Below, piece by piece: positions 23,843-30,748 of a DNA stretch of 35,632 nt (within the stretch, counting starts at the first letter, position 1; the number at the start of each line of letters is the position of its first letter). The stretch is taken from contig PLZU01000073.1 in the NCBI GenBank assembly GCA_003152275.1, positions 1 through 35,632 on the forward strand, in the 5' to 3' direction. Under the pieces are notes generated by a model. It was not told the origin of the DNA, searched no databases, and saw only the letters and a list, made by a program, of their open reading frames with translations. Both the position numbers and the translations under genes were made by a program. Origin of the DNA: Actinomycetota bacterium (lineage in GTDB: Bacteria; Actinomycetota; Thermoleophilia; Gaiellales; Gaiellaceae).

Positions 23843-24628
23843 ATGTCTTTCGCCGAGGACGCAACGGTGCTCAAAGCTGCGAAGCGCGGTGACAAAGCCG
23901 CGCGCGAGCGGCTCGTCGCAAAGCATCTCTGCATCGTCCGCTCCGTCGCGTCCCACTACCGGAACCTCGGACTTCCGTTCGACGACCTCGTGCAGGAAGG
24001 CTCCCTCGGGCTCCTGGAGGCAATCGATCTGTATGACCCTGCGCGGAGTGCCGACTTCGAGACGTACGCACGCTTCCGTGCGCGGCGGGCGATCCGCAAT
24101 GCTCTGACGGAGAAGTCACGCCTAATTCGGCTGCCGAAGCAGGTCGTCGAGCGTCGACGGGCCATCGAACGCGCGGAAGCGCGACTTGCGGCGGCCCAGG
24201 GCCGCGTGCCGACCGCGTACGAGGTCGCCGCCGCGCTCGGCCTCGAGCAGTCCGCGGTGCTCGAGACGCGCGACCTTTCCGGCGCGCCCGTCTCACTCGA
24301 CCAGAGCGTCCTCCCCGACGGCTCCCCGCTCGAGACGGTCGTCGCCGACAACGCAGCCCTCGACCCCGAGTTCGAAGTCGTCGAGCACGAGCATGCCGAG
24401 CTCGTCGACGCCGCGCTCGCCGCGCTGCCTGAACGGCAGCGCGAGATCCTCAGCCGCCACTTCGGGCTGGGCCGCACACCGGAAGAGATCGCCGACGTCG
24501 CGGACGCCCTCCATCTCTCCCAACAGCGCACGCGCGCGATCGAGCGTGACGCCCTCTACGCATTGCGCGAGCGCCTCGAGTCTGAGCCTGAGCCTCAGTC
24601 GCCTTCGCTCTCGTTGAGGAGACGGTGA
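23843..24628 (+). CDS. RNA polymerase sigma-70 family factor
   Basis: A 261-residue sigma factor with regions 2, 3 and 4 and no region 1.1. Region 2 contains DLVQEGSLGLLEAIDLYDPARSADFETYARFRARRAIRNAL; region 3 starts around IRLPKQVVERRRAIERAEARL; region 4 has LPERQREILSRHFGLGRTPEEIADVADAL, then LSQQRTRAIERDALYALRERL. This is a group 2/3-like alternative factor rather than an ECF. The aromatic/tryptophan residues of the region 2.3 melting motif (YATWWIRQAI in housekeeping factors) are replaced by YARFRARRAI. ATG 23843 has GAGGG six bases upstream. It lies 75 bp after arcC, and its end overlaps the convergent small gene by 34 bp. Confidence 0.92.
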   Translation: MSFAEDATVLKAAKRGDKAARERLVAKHLCIVRSVASHYRNLGLPFDDLVQEGSLGLLEAIDLYDPARSADFETYARFRARRAIRNALTEKSRLIRLPKQVVERRRAIERAEARLAAAQGRVPTAYEVAAALGLEQSAVLETRDLSGAPVSLDQSVLPDGSPLETVVADNAALDPEFEVVEHEHAELVDAALAALPERQREILSRHFGLGRTPEEIADVADALHLSQQRTRAIERDALYALRERLESEPEPQSPSLSLRRR

Positions 24629-24855
24629 AAGAGGTGACGCGACTCCCGTTCGGCGTCCGCGGACGCCGGCGACTCGAGCAGCTCGCGGATTCGCAGCAGC
24701 TCGCGGGCGACCTCCGGCCGGCCTGAAAGATCCAGCTGCTCGAACGCACACCGCCCCGGAAGGGCGGCCCCTCCGGGCTCCCAGAACGGACAGCCGCTCT
24801 CCGGACACGACACGCTACGTCCCACGGCGTGCTCGAGTGCGCAGAGCCTCGTCAT
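24595..24855 (-). CDS. Small cysteine-containing actinobacterial protein
   Basis: An 86-residue protein with four cysteines in the first 36 residues (CALEHAVG, then CPESGCPFWEPGGA, then GRCAFE), a pattern that could bind zinc or an iron-sulfur cluster. It is followed by a helical part (LSGRPEVARELLRIRELLES). Similar short proteins with C..CP...CPFWE...G.C..E occur in related actinobacteria, which supports coding; the function is unknown to me. No clear ribosome binding site precedes ATG 24855. Its 3' end overlaps the convergent sigma-factor gene by 34 bp. Confidence 0.6.
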   Translation of the reverse strand: MTRLCALEHAVGRSVSCPESGCPFWEPGGAALPGRCAFEQLDLSGRPEVARELLRIRELLESPASADAERESRHLFHRLLNESEGD

Positions 24856-24957
24856 GCGAGTGTGGGACGAAGAGGTCTCAGCGTGCTACGCACCACGCCA
24901 CGACTCTCCGCTGTCGGCTGTGCAGGGCGCATCAGGGCACGTACGCGGCGAGATCCG

Positions 24958-24994
24958 TACTTCCCCGCGCGCCAGATCGGAGCCACCCCGGATG
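24958..24994 (+). promoter_or_regulatory. Bipartite regulon promoter (24-bp spacing), second USP gene
   Basis: TACTTCCCC (24958-24966) is followed after exactly 24 bp by GATGCCGC (24991), preceded by CCCCG. This is one of the clearest examples. The leader to ATG 25069 would be about 66 nt. Confidence 0.6.
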
Positions 24995-25068
24995 CCGCAG
25001 GCGCCGGGTGGCCGGATCATCCGGACAGAACACTGCCTGGCATGCTGGCACGCCAAGGAGGCGACGAA

Positions 25069-25530
25069 ATGCGCAAGATCCTGATCGCTACCGACGGCTC
25101 ACCCGAGGCTCGCGAGGCCGTCGAGTACGGGCTAGAGCTCGCCGAGGAGGAGCATGCCGCGGCAACGCTGCTGCAGGTCATTCCCCCAATGGATTGGACG
25201 CAGCTCGACCGCGGAGCGGTCATCCGGCCGATCCCCGAGGAGATCGAGAGGCGACGCGGTATCGCACTCGACGAGGCTGCGGCCCTCGCTGCCGAGCACG
25301 GCGTTCCGGTGACGTTCGAGGTTGTGGCCGGCAGTCCGGCTGACGAGATCGTCGCCTACGCCGACAATCACGATGTCGATCTGACCGTGGTTGGCTCGCG
25401 CGGACGCGGAGCAGTCGCGAGCGCGCTGCTGGGGAGCGTTTCGCAGGCCGTCCTGCACGAGTCACGGCGTCCCGTGCTTGTCGTTCGGGGCACCACGCTC
25501 CACGCAGAAACGCCGGTCGGCCTCGGCTGA
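25069..25530 (+). CDS. Universal stress protein (UspA family)
   Basis: A 153-residue single USP domain: MRKILIATDGSPEAREAVEYGLELA at the start and the ATP-loop pattern GSRGRGAVASALLGSVSQAVLHESRRPVLVVRG at the end (G-x2-G-x9-G-S). AAGGAGG lies just before the ATG at 25069. It stands alone between the small Cys protein and the flavodoxin remnant. The conserved glycines of the ATP loop are complete, so it is expected to bind nucleotide. Confidence 0.95.
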   Translation: MRKILIATDGSPEAREAVEYGLELAEEEHAAATLLQVIPPMDWTQLDRGAVIRPIPEEIERRRGIALDEAAALAAEHGVPVTFEVVAGSPADEIVAYADNHDVDLTVVGSRGRGAVASALLGSVSQAVLHESRRPVLVVRGTTLHAETPVGLG

Positions 25531-25564
25531 CTCACGAGGCGGCACACGATGTCCGCAACGATTC

Positions 25565-25905
25565 TCGCCGTATGCGGGCGTCGTCATCGGCGGCGCGATC
25601 TACATGAGGCGCTGGCATCCCGACGCCCTCGGGTTCCTCGAGCAGCATCGGCGCTCGCGAACGTGCCGGAGGTCGATCCGTCCGCGGTCGCCATTTTCGG
25701 CGGCGTGATCGAACCCCATGCCCTCCGCTTCCCGTTCAACCGAATGCCGGCAAGCGACGCGCGCGACTGGCGCGCGATTCGGGCCTGGGCGACCGAGGTC
25801 CCGGGAGCTTTCGCCTTCGGGAAAGCCGCATCCCAGGCGAGGGATCACCGCAGCAAACTTCAGCAGACCCCCCGATGGACACCAGGCAGTCCGCAGCCAG
25901 GCTGA
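25565..25905 (+). pseudogene. Decayed flavodoxin / HemG-like protein
   Basis: Two frames carry pieces of a flavodoxin-like (menaquinone-dependent protoporphyrinogen oxidase type) protein. From about 25577 one frame reads YAGVVIGGAIYMRRWHPDALGFLEQHR. Near 25650 an extra base shifts the reading, and the other frame continues ALANVPEVDPSAVAIFGGVIEPHALRFPFNRMPASDARDWRAIRAWA to a stop at 25905. The N-terminal FMN-binding loop and the segment expected between the two pieces (the SSGP-type strand) are missing. No functional start is visible. In intact form such proteins use FMN and quinones in anaerobic heme synthesis or electron transfer. Confidence 0.65.
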
Positions 25906-25961
25906 GGTCATAAAGGTCAGAGCTCGAAAGCGAGACTCGGCCGCGACGGAAGGATATTGAG

Positions 25962-26630
25962 ATGCGCAAGATATTTGAGATCGGCGGAATCGTCGCAGCG
26001 GCAGTCCTCGTCGCGTTCGGCGTCGCCGCAATCGTCATGGGCGTCAACGGACGGAGCACCGTCCAGTCGAGCCTGAAGCTCGAGGAGATCGTCGGCTCGT
26101 CCGACATGACGCCTGCGGCGATCACGGCCGAGGCGAAGCAGGCAAAATTGGCGACCTTCCAGGTGCCGAGCCTGTCAGTGGCTGGGAAGCCGATCAACTC
26201 CGGTGATCGGGCACGGGCATTCGCGGGTTACATGCGGATCCACACGCTCGAAGCGACCGGCGGACTGACCTACGCGCAGATGGGCCTCTACCAGGCGAAG
26301 CCCGGCGCGCCCGCGAAGTTCACGGACGGTCACGGCGGAACGAACGACACCACGTACGCAGCGATTGATCCCAAGACGAAGCAGCCGCTCGACAATGCCG
26401 CCCGGAACCTCTGGGTGACCGAGACGGCGCTCACCACCGCGCTCAACACGAGCTACATGGCAGAGCAGCTCTCGCTGTTCGGGATCGTCGTCGGCATCGC
26501 GCTTCTGCTCTCCGGGATCGGGTTCGCGATCCTCGCGATCGGCGGCGCTCTCCGTGCCGACACGACGCTGGGCTTCATGACCAAGTGGTCGAAGAAGTCC
26601 ATCCCGGCGCGTGCCATCCCGATCGCGTAA
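25962..26630 (+). CDS. Two-helix membrane protein with extracytoplasmic domain, unknown function
   Basis: A 222-residue protein. Helix 1 is at about residues 8-28 (IGGIVAAAVLVAFGVAAIVMGV) and helix 2 at about 168-192 (LSLFGIVVGIALLLSGIGFAILAIGGAL); between them is a polar domain of about 135 residues that should lie outside the membrane, and the C-terminus is short and basic. The outer domain has LEEIVGSSDMTPAAI, RAFAGYMRIHTLEATGGLTYAQMG and NAARNLWVTETALTTALNTSYMAEQ, a pattern I have no name for. A GGAAGGA site precedes the ATG. No regulon element was found upstream; TCATAAAGG about 50 bp before the start might be part of another promoter. The 26658-26685 hairpin terminates it. Confidence 0.78.
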   Translation: MRKIFEIGGIVAAAVLVAFGVAAIVMGVNGRSTVQSSLKLEEIVGSSDMTPAAITAEAKQAKLATFQVPSLSVAGKPINSGDRARAFAGYMRIHTLEATGGLTYAQMGLYQAKPGAPAKFTDGHGGTNDTTYAAIDPKTKQPLDNAARNLWVTETALTTALNTSYMAEQLSLFGIVVGIALLLSGIGFAILAIGGALRADTTLGFMTKWSKKSIPARAIPIA

Positions 26631-26657
26631 GACAGACGGAGCCTCCACCCGAGGAAA

Positions 26658-26685
26658 CGACGGGCCGCCCCAGGGCGGCCCGTCG
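26658..26685. terminator. Bidirectional terminator hairpin between convergent genes
   Basis: Arms CGACGGGCCGCCC and reverse complement (13 bp) meet with a 2-nt gap. It lies 28 bp after the membrane-protein stop and immediately before the end of the response regulator gene on the other strand, so it can serve both. Confidence 0.7.
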
Positions 26686-26686
26686 G

Positions 26687-27325
26687 CTATTGCTCGAGCA
26701 ATCCCTGCTCGAGCGCGTAGCGAACGAGCTCGGCGCGACTCGAGAGCCTCAGTTTCTGCATGATGTGCGCGCGGTGCGTCTCGGCCGTGCGGACGGAGAT
26801 GTACAGCTGCTTCGAGATCTCCTGATTGGTGTGGCCGAGCGCAAGGAGTCGCAGGACCTCGCGCTCGCGCTCGGAAAGCGGGTCTTCTTCGGCGCGACGT
26901 TCTGCCGCGGTCTCAGCGTCGACGAGGCGTGCCCCGAGCTCCGGGTGCACGTAGCGCCCGCCTGCGGCGACCTCGCGGATCGCGGCCACGACCTCCGTGT
27001 CGGCAGCCTCCTTGAGCACGTACCCGCTCGCGCCCGCAGCGAACGCCTGCCTGACGTACTGAGGATCGTCCTGCATCGAGAGCACGAGCACCTTGGTCTC
27101 CGGATGCTCGCGCAAGAGCGTCGGCAGAACGTCGAGCCCACTCTGGTCGGGCATGACGACGTCGAGCAGGATCACGTCGGGTTTCGTCGATCGCGCCTGG
27201 AAAACCGCGTCGCGCGCGCTGCCCGCCTCGCCGACCGGCTCGAGGCCGTCTTCTGCCTCGAGCAAGAGACGTAGGCCGGCGCGGACGACCGCGTGGTCGT
27301 CGACGATCAGCACGCGCACGCTCAT
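26687..27325 (-). CDS. NarL/LuxR-family response regulator (DosR-like)
   Basis: A 212-residue response regulator. The receiver domain has the acidic pair VDDH (Asp9-Asp10), phospho-acceptor Asp55 in VILLDVVMP, the Ser/Thr in VLSMQDD and Lys in GYVLKEA. The C-terminal LuxR helix-turn-helix (about 145-207) reads LSEREREVLRLLALGHTNQEISKQLYISVRTAETHRAHIMQKL. Its start overlaps the kinase stop by four bases, so the pair is co-translated. It is the only DNA-binding two-component regulator in the window and the best candidate to bind the repeated inverted-repeat operators. NarL-type proteins bind such sites as dimers. Confidence 0.95.
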   Translation of the reverse strand: MSVRVLIVDDHAVVRAGLRLLLEAEDGLEPVGEAGSARDAVFQARSTKPDVILLDVVMPDQSGLDVLPTLLREHPETKVLVLSMQDDPQYVRQAFAAGASGYVLKEAADTEVVAAIREVAAGGRYVHPELGARLVDAETAAERRAEEDPLSEREREVLRLLALGHTNQEISKQLYISVRTAETHRAHIMQKLRLSSRAELVRYALEQGLLEQ

Positions 27326-28968
27326 ATCAGCCGCACCTCGGCAACGATCGTCGTGCCTGCACCCTCTCGCGACTCGACCTGGAGCTTGCCTTCGAGCAGG
27401 CCAACGCGCTCGCGGATCCCCTCGAGCCCGAAGCCGCCCTCGCGCGTGTCTGCCGGGTCAAAGCCGCGCCCGTCGTCTTCGATCACGAGCACCACGGCGT
27501 CCGGCTTCCGCGCGAGAACGATGCTCACGACGCGGGCGTGCGCGTGTTTCACAACGTTCGTCAGCGACTCCTGCACGATGCGATACAGGGCGGTCTCGAC
27601 CTCGGCCGGAAGCCGCTCGTCGCCAAGACCGGACTCGAAGCGGACATCGATCTCAGTCTGCTCGGCAAACGACTCGGTCAGGCGCTCGAGCGCCGGCACC
27701 AAGCCAAAGTCGTCGAGGACCTTCGGCCTGAGCTCGACCGCGAGACGCCGCACGTCCTGCAGCGTCGCGACCACGAGCTCCCGCAAGCTGGCAACCGACC
27801 CGCGCGCATCTTCACCGTCCACAGCATCCTCGAGGCTCTTGAGACCGAGCAAGATCGACGTCAGCGCCTGGCCGGTCTCGTCGTGCAACTCGCGCGCGAG
27901 CCGACGGCGCTCGAGTTCCTGCGCCTCCACAACGCGCCGGAACGCAGTCTGCGCGATCCGCTGCGAGAGATCAACGGCGACGGACGCGCGCGAGGCAAAC
28001 GTCTCCGCAAGCCGAAGGTCATTGTCAGTGAAACGGGGATCCGCCAGAAGTTTGTCGTGTGCCGCGAGCAAGCCGATCCTGCGCCCGCGCGCAACAAGCG
28101 GCACCCAGAGACCGGTGCGCACGCCGAAACGACGCATCACCTCGTGGTCTACCTCGGGGTCGTCAGGCACCGAATCGGCGCGCTCACTGCGGCCACGCTC
28201 GATCACGCGCCCGCTCTTCGACGCCGCGCGGGGCATCGTCTGGCCGATCAGGCCGGCACCCTCCTCGCCGGCGACAGCGACGAACCGCAGCTCCTCGGCA
28301 CCAACTGGGAGCAACACCGTCACGAGCCTCGCGTTCAGGAGCTCGCGTGAGCGGCGGGCGACGAGGTCGAGCAGACGCCCAAGGTCTGTCTCCGTGGCAA
28401 GTGCGTTCCCGATTTCGTTCAGGGACTCGAGCTGCTGCGACCACTGCGTTGCCGCCTCGTACAAACGAGCGTTCTCGATCGCGATCGCTGCCTGCGCAGC
28501 GAGCAGCGAGACGATCTCCTGGTCATCTTCGGTGAAGTCCTCTTCGCCCGCCTTCTCGGTCAAGTAGAAGTTTCCGTAGGCGACGCCACGCACGAGGATG
28601 GGAACCCCGAGGAACGTATGCATCGCCGGATGATTCGGCGGGACCCCGACCGACCTCGGATCGTCGCTGAGATCGTGCAACCGCAGAGGGGCCGCTTCGT
28701 CGATGAGGGCGCCGAGGATTCCCCGGCCGCTCGGAAGATCGCCGATCGCTCGCTGCGTCTCGTGGTCGATCCCCGACGTGACGAAGCTCTCCAGCTGCTG
28801 GCCGCTCGGATCGATCACGCCAAGAGCCGCATAGGTGGCGCCGGTGAGCTCCGCCGCGGTCGAGACGAGCCGCTGAAGAAGGGATTCGAGCGACAGGTCG
28901 GAGGTGATCGCCATGCTCGCCTCGAGGAGCGAGCGCAGGCGGCCGTCGCTCGGTGTGACGGCTTCCAT
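27322..28968 (-). CDS. GAF-GAF sensor histidine kinase (DosS/DevS-like)
   Basis: A 548-residue soluble kinase without transmembrane helices. GAF 1 (about 27-170) contains GIDHETQRAIGDLPSGRGILGALI and PPNHPAMHTFLGVPILVRG; GAF 2 spans about 195-335. A HisKA_3 dimerisation domain follows with phospho-His362 in ARELHDETGQALTSI, then a HATPase domain with NVVKHAHA, EDDGRGFD and GGFGLEGIRERV. The PPxHPxMxTFLGVP segment closely resembles the GAF-A region of mycobacterial DosS/DosT that ligates heme; His113 is the candidate ligand, which I infer from recalled similarity. Such kinases sense O2, NO, CO or redox state. ATG 28968 precedes the conserved start; no strong ribosome binding site is visible. 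Confidence 0.93.
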   Translation of the reverse strand: MEAVTPSDGRLRSLLEASMAITSDLSLESLLQRLVSTAAELTGATYAALGVIDPSGQQLESFVTSGIDHETQRAIGDLPSGRGILGALIDEAAPLRLHDLSDDPRSVGVPPNHPAMHTFLGVPILVRGVAYGNFYLTEKAGEEDFTEDDQEIVSLLAAQAAIAIENARLYEAATQWSQQLESLNEIGNALATETDLGRLLDLVARRSRELLNARLVTVLLPVGAEELRFVAVAGEEGAGLIGQTMPRAASKSGRVIERGRSERADSVPDDPEVDHEVMRRFGVRTGLWVPLVARGRRIGLLAAHDKLLADPRFTDNDLRLAETFASRASVAVDLSQRIAQTAFRRVVEAQELERRRLARELHDETGQALTSILLGLKSLEDAVDGEDARGSVASLRELVVATLQDVRRLAVELRPKVLDDFGLVPALERLTESFAEQTEIDVRFESGLGDERLPAEVETALYRIVQESLTNVVKHAHARVVSIVLARKPDAVVLVIEDDGRGFDPADTREGGFGLEGIRERVGLLEGKLQVESREGAGTTIVAEVRLI

Positions 28969-28992
28969 AGGGCGAGCGTACCGCGAAGCTGT

Positions 28993-29029
28993 GGGAAACC
29001 CACGCCCAGCGTCCGGTCCGACCCCGATG
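28993..29029 (+). promoter_or_regulatory. Bipartite regulon promoter (24-bp spacing), third USP gene
   Basis: GGGAAACCC (28993-29001) inside the palindrome GTGGGAAACCCAC is followed after exactly 24 bp by GATGCCGC (29026). It lies between the divergent kinase gene and the USP, so the operator might also affect kinase expression. Confidence 0.65.
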
Positions 29030-29082
29030 CCGCCGCAGCCCACCGGACGGAGAGTTGGGTTGACCGAAAGGAGATTTACGAC

Positions 29083-29553
29083 ATGTTCAAGACAATCCTC
29101 TGGGCAACGGACGGCTCCGAGACGGCGGCTCATGCGCTCCCGTACGCGCTCGGCCTCGCGGAGTCTGACCAGGCGAAGCTCGTTGTCGCTCATGCGCGCG
29201 AGATTCTCGTCGGGCGGAGCGGCGGGTTTCCCGTGTTCGCAGACGAAAGCGAGCTCCGCGAGCAGATCAGCAAGCAGGTCAAAGACCTGAAGATCAGCGG
29301 GCTCGACGCCACCTTCATCGTTCGCACGTGCAGCGCTAACCACGCCGCGCGCACGATCGCGGGGATCGCGTTGGAGGTCAACGCAGATCTGATCGTCGTC
29401 GGCACGCACGGCTACGGACGCGTCGCCGGCCTTCTGGTCGGGAGCGTCACGCAGGGCCTGCTCCACGCGGGCGTCTGCCCCGTGCTCGCAATCCCGACGG
29501 GCACGCCCGTCGAGACGCCCGAGCACGAGCTCGAGACCAGCACCACCCAGTAA
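29083..29553 (+). CDS. Universal stress protein (UspA family)
   Basis: A 156-residue USP: MFKTILWATDGSETAAHALPYALGLA at the start, and GTHGYGRVAGLLVGSVTQGLLHAGVCPVLAIP with the G-x2-G-x9-G-S ATP loop at the end. AAAGGAG lies ten bases before ATG 29083. It is transcribed divergently from the DosRS-like pair, as Rv3134c-type USPs are linked to dosRS in mycobacteria (there co-directional). Next is the alcohol dehydrogenase with its own promoter element. Confidence 0.95.
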   Translation: MFKTILWATDGSETAAHALPYALGLAESDQAKLVVAHAREILVGRSGGFPVFADESELREQISKQVKDLKISGLDATFIVRTCSANHAARTIAGIALEVNADLIVVGTHGYGRVAGLLVGSVTQGLLHAGVCPVLAIPTGTPVETPEHELETSTTQ

Positions 29554-29560
29554 GACCTGT

Positions 29561-29597
29561 GGGAAAGCCGCAGCACGGTTCCGTACGGGCGCCGATG
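29561..29597 (+). promoter_or_regulatory. Bipartite regulon promoter (24-bp spacing), alcohol dehydrogenase unit
   Basis: GGGAAAGCC (29561-29569), in CTGTGGGAAAGCCGCAG, is followed after exactly 24 bp by GATGCTGC (29594), preceded by GCC. It begins 8 bp after the USP stop codon; predicted leader to ATG 29651 is about 45 nt. Confidence 0.6.
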
Positions 29598-29650
29598 CTG
29601 CGGCTCTTCCTGCGAGCGAGTCTGAAGGCAAGCGACAAGGAAGGCTTGCC

Positions 29651-30748
29651 ATGAAAGCACTCGTCTATCACGGCCCCGGACAGCGGTCCTGGGACGAGGT
29701 ACCGGATCCGACGATCGAGGTGCCGACGGACGCCGTTGTCCGTATCGACTCCTCGACGATCTGCGGAACCGATCTACACATTCTGAAGGGCGACGTACCG
29801 GCGTGCCAGCCAGGGACGATTCTCGGGCACGAGGCCGTCGGCACGATCGTCGAGAAGGGCAGCGCCGTCACGACCTTGGAGGTCGGCGACCGCGTGCTCC
29901 TTTCGTGCATCACCTCGTGCGGCCGCTGCAGGTTCTGCAAGGAGCGCCGCTACGGTCTCTGCACCGGAGGCGGAGGGTGGATCTTCGGCCACCTGATCGA
30001 CGGTCTCCAGGCGGAGTACGCACGCGTGCCGTTCGCCGACACGTCGGTGTACAAAGTTCCGGCTGAGCTCGACGACGAAGAGGTTCTCTTCCTCTCCGAC
30101 ATCCTCCCCACCGCGTACGAGGTGGGTGTGCTCAACGGCCGCGTCGAGCCGGGCGACACCGTCGCTATCGTCGGCGCCGGCCCGATCGGGCTCGCAGCGG
30201 TACTCACCGCCGGCCTCTACACGCCGTCGCACATCGTCGTGATCGACCGCGACGAGGGCCGCCTCGCGAGGGCACGCGACCTCGGAGCCGACGTGACAAT
30301 CAACAACAGCAGCGTCGATGCACTCGCCGCGGTCTTGGAACTGACGGGCGGCCTCGGCGCGGATGTCGCCATCGAGGCGGTCGGCCTTCCCGAGACCTTC
30401 GAGCTCTGCACCGAGCTTGTCCGTCCCGGCGGACGGATCGCGAACGTCGGCGTCCACGGGCACTCGGCCACGCTCCACCTAGAGACCCTGTGGATCCGTG
30501 ACCTGACGATCACAATGGGGCTCGTGGACACGTTCTCCACCCCCCGGCTGCTAGACCTGGTCGCCGAAGGGAAGCTGAAGACGTTGCCGTTCGCAACGCA
30601 TTACTTCCCGCTCGGCGAGACGATGACCGCGTACGACACGTTCGCCGACGCGGCGACGACGAACGCGCTGAAGGTCGTGCTGTCAGCCGATCCAATCGCC
30701 GGCAAGCCGGCTGTGACGCACGGGAAGGCTCTTGCCGGAGTCGCATAG
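29651..30748 (+). CDS. Zinc-dependent medium-chain alcohol dehydrogenase
   Basis: A 365-residue MDR-family dehydrogenase. The catalytic zinc site is Cys38 (TICGTDLH) with His and Glu in GHEAVG. The structural zinc loop CGRCRFCKERRYGLC has the four-cysteine pattern. The NAD fold is GAGPIGLAAVLTAG, with VIDRDEGRLARARDLGAD placing an acidic residue after the second strand, which suggests NAD rather than NADP. Substrate is unknown; the similarity is to alcohol/threonine-type dehydrogenases. AAGGAAGG precedes the ATG. The next gene overlaps its 3' end by 17 bp, so alcohol or aldehyde conversion and acetyl-CoA/acetate conversion appear to be linked. Confidence 0.93.
   Translation: MKALVYHGPGQRSWDEVPDPTIEVPTDAVVRIDSSTICGTDLHILKGDVPACQPGTILGHEAVGTIVEKGSAVTTLEVGDRVLLSCITSCGRCRFCKERRYGLCTGGGGWIFGHLIDGLQAEYARVPFADTSVYKVPAELDDEEVLFLSDILPTAYEVGVLNGRVEPGDTVAIVGAGPIGLAAVLTAGLYTPSHIVVIDRDEGRLARARDLGADVTINNSSVDALAAVLELTGGLGADVAIEAVGLPETFELCTELVRPGGRIANVGVHGHSATLHLETLWIRDLTITMGLVDTFSTPRLLDLVAEGKLKTLPFATHYFPLGETMTAYDTFADAATTNALKVVLSADPIAGKPAVTHGKALAGVA

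Noticed and set aside
22643-23956. 437-codon minus-strand open frame opposite carbamate kinase
   Set aside because: Shadow of arcC; no recognisable domain and no ribosome binding site.
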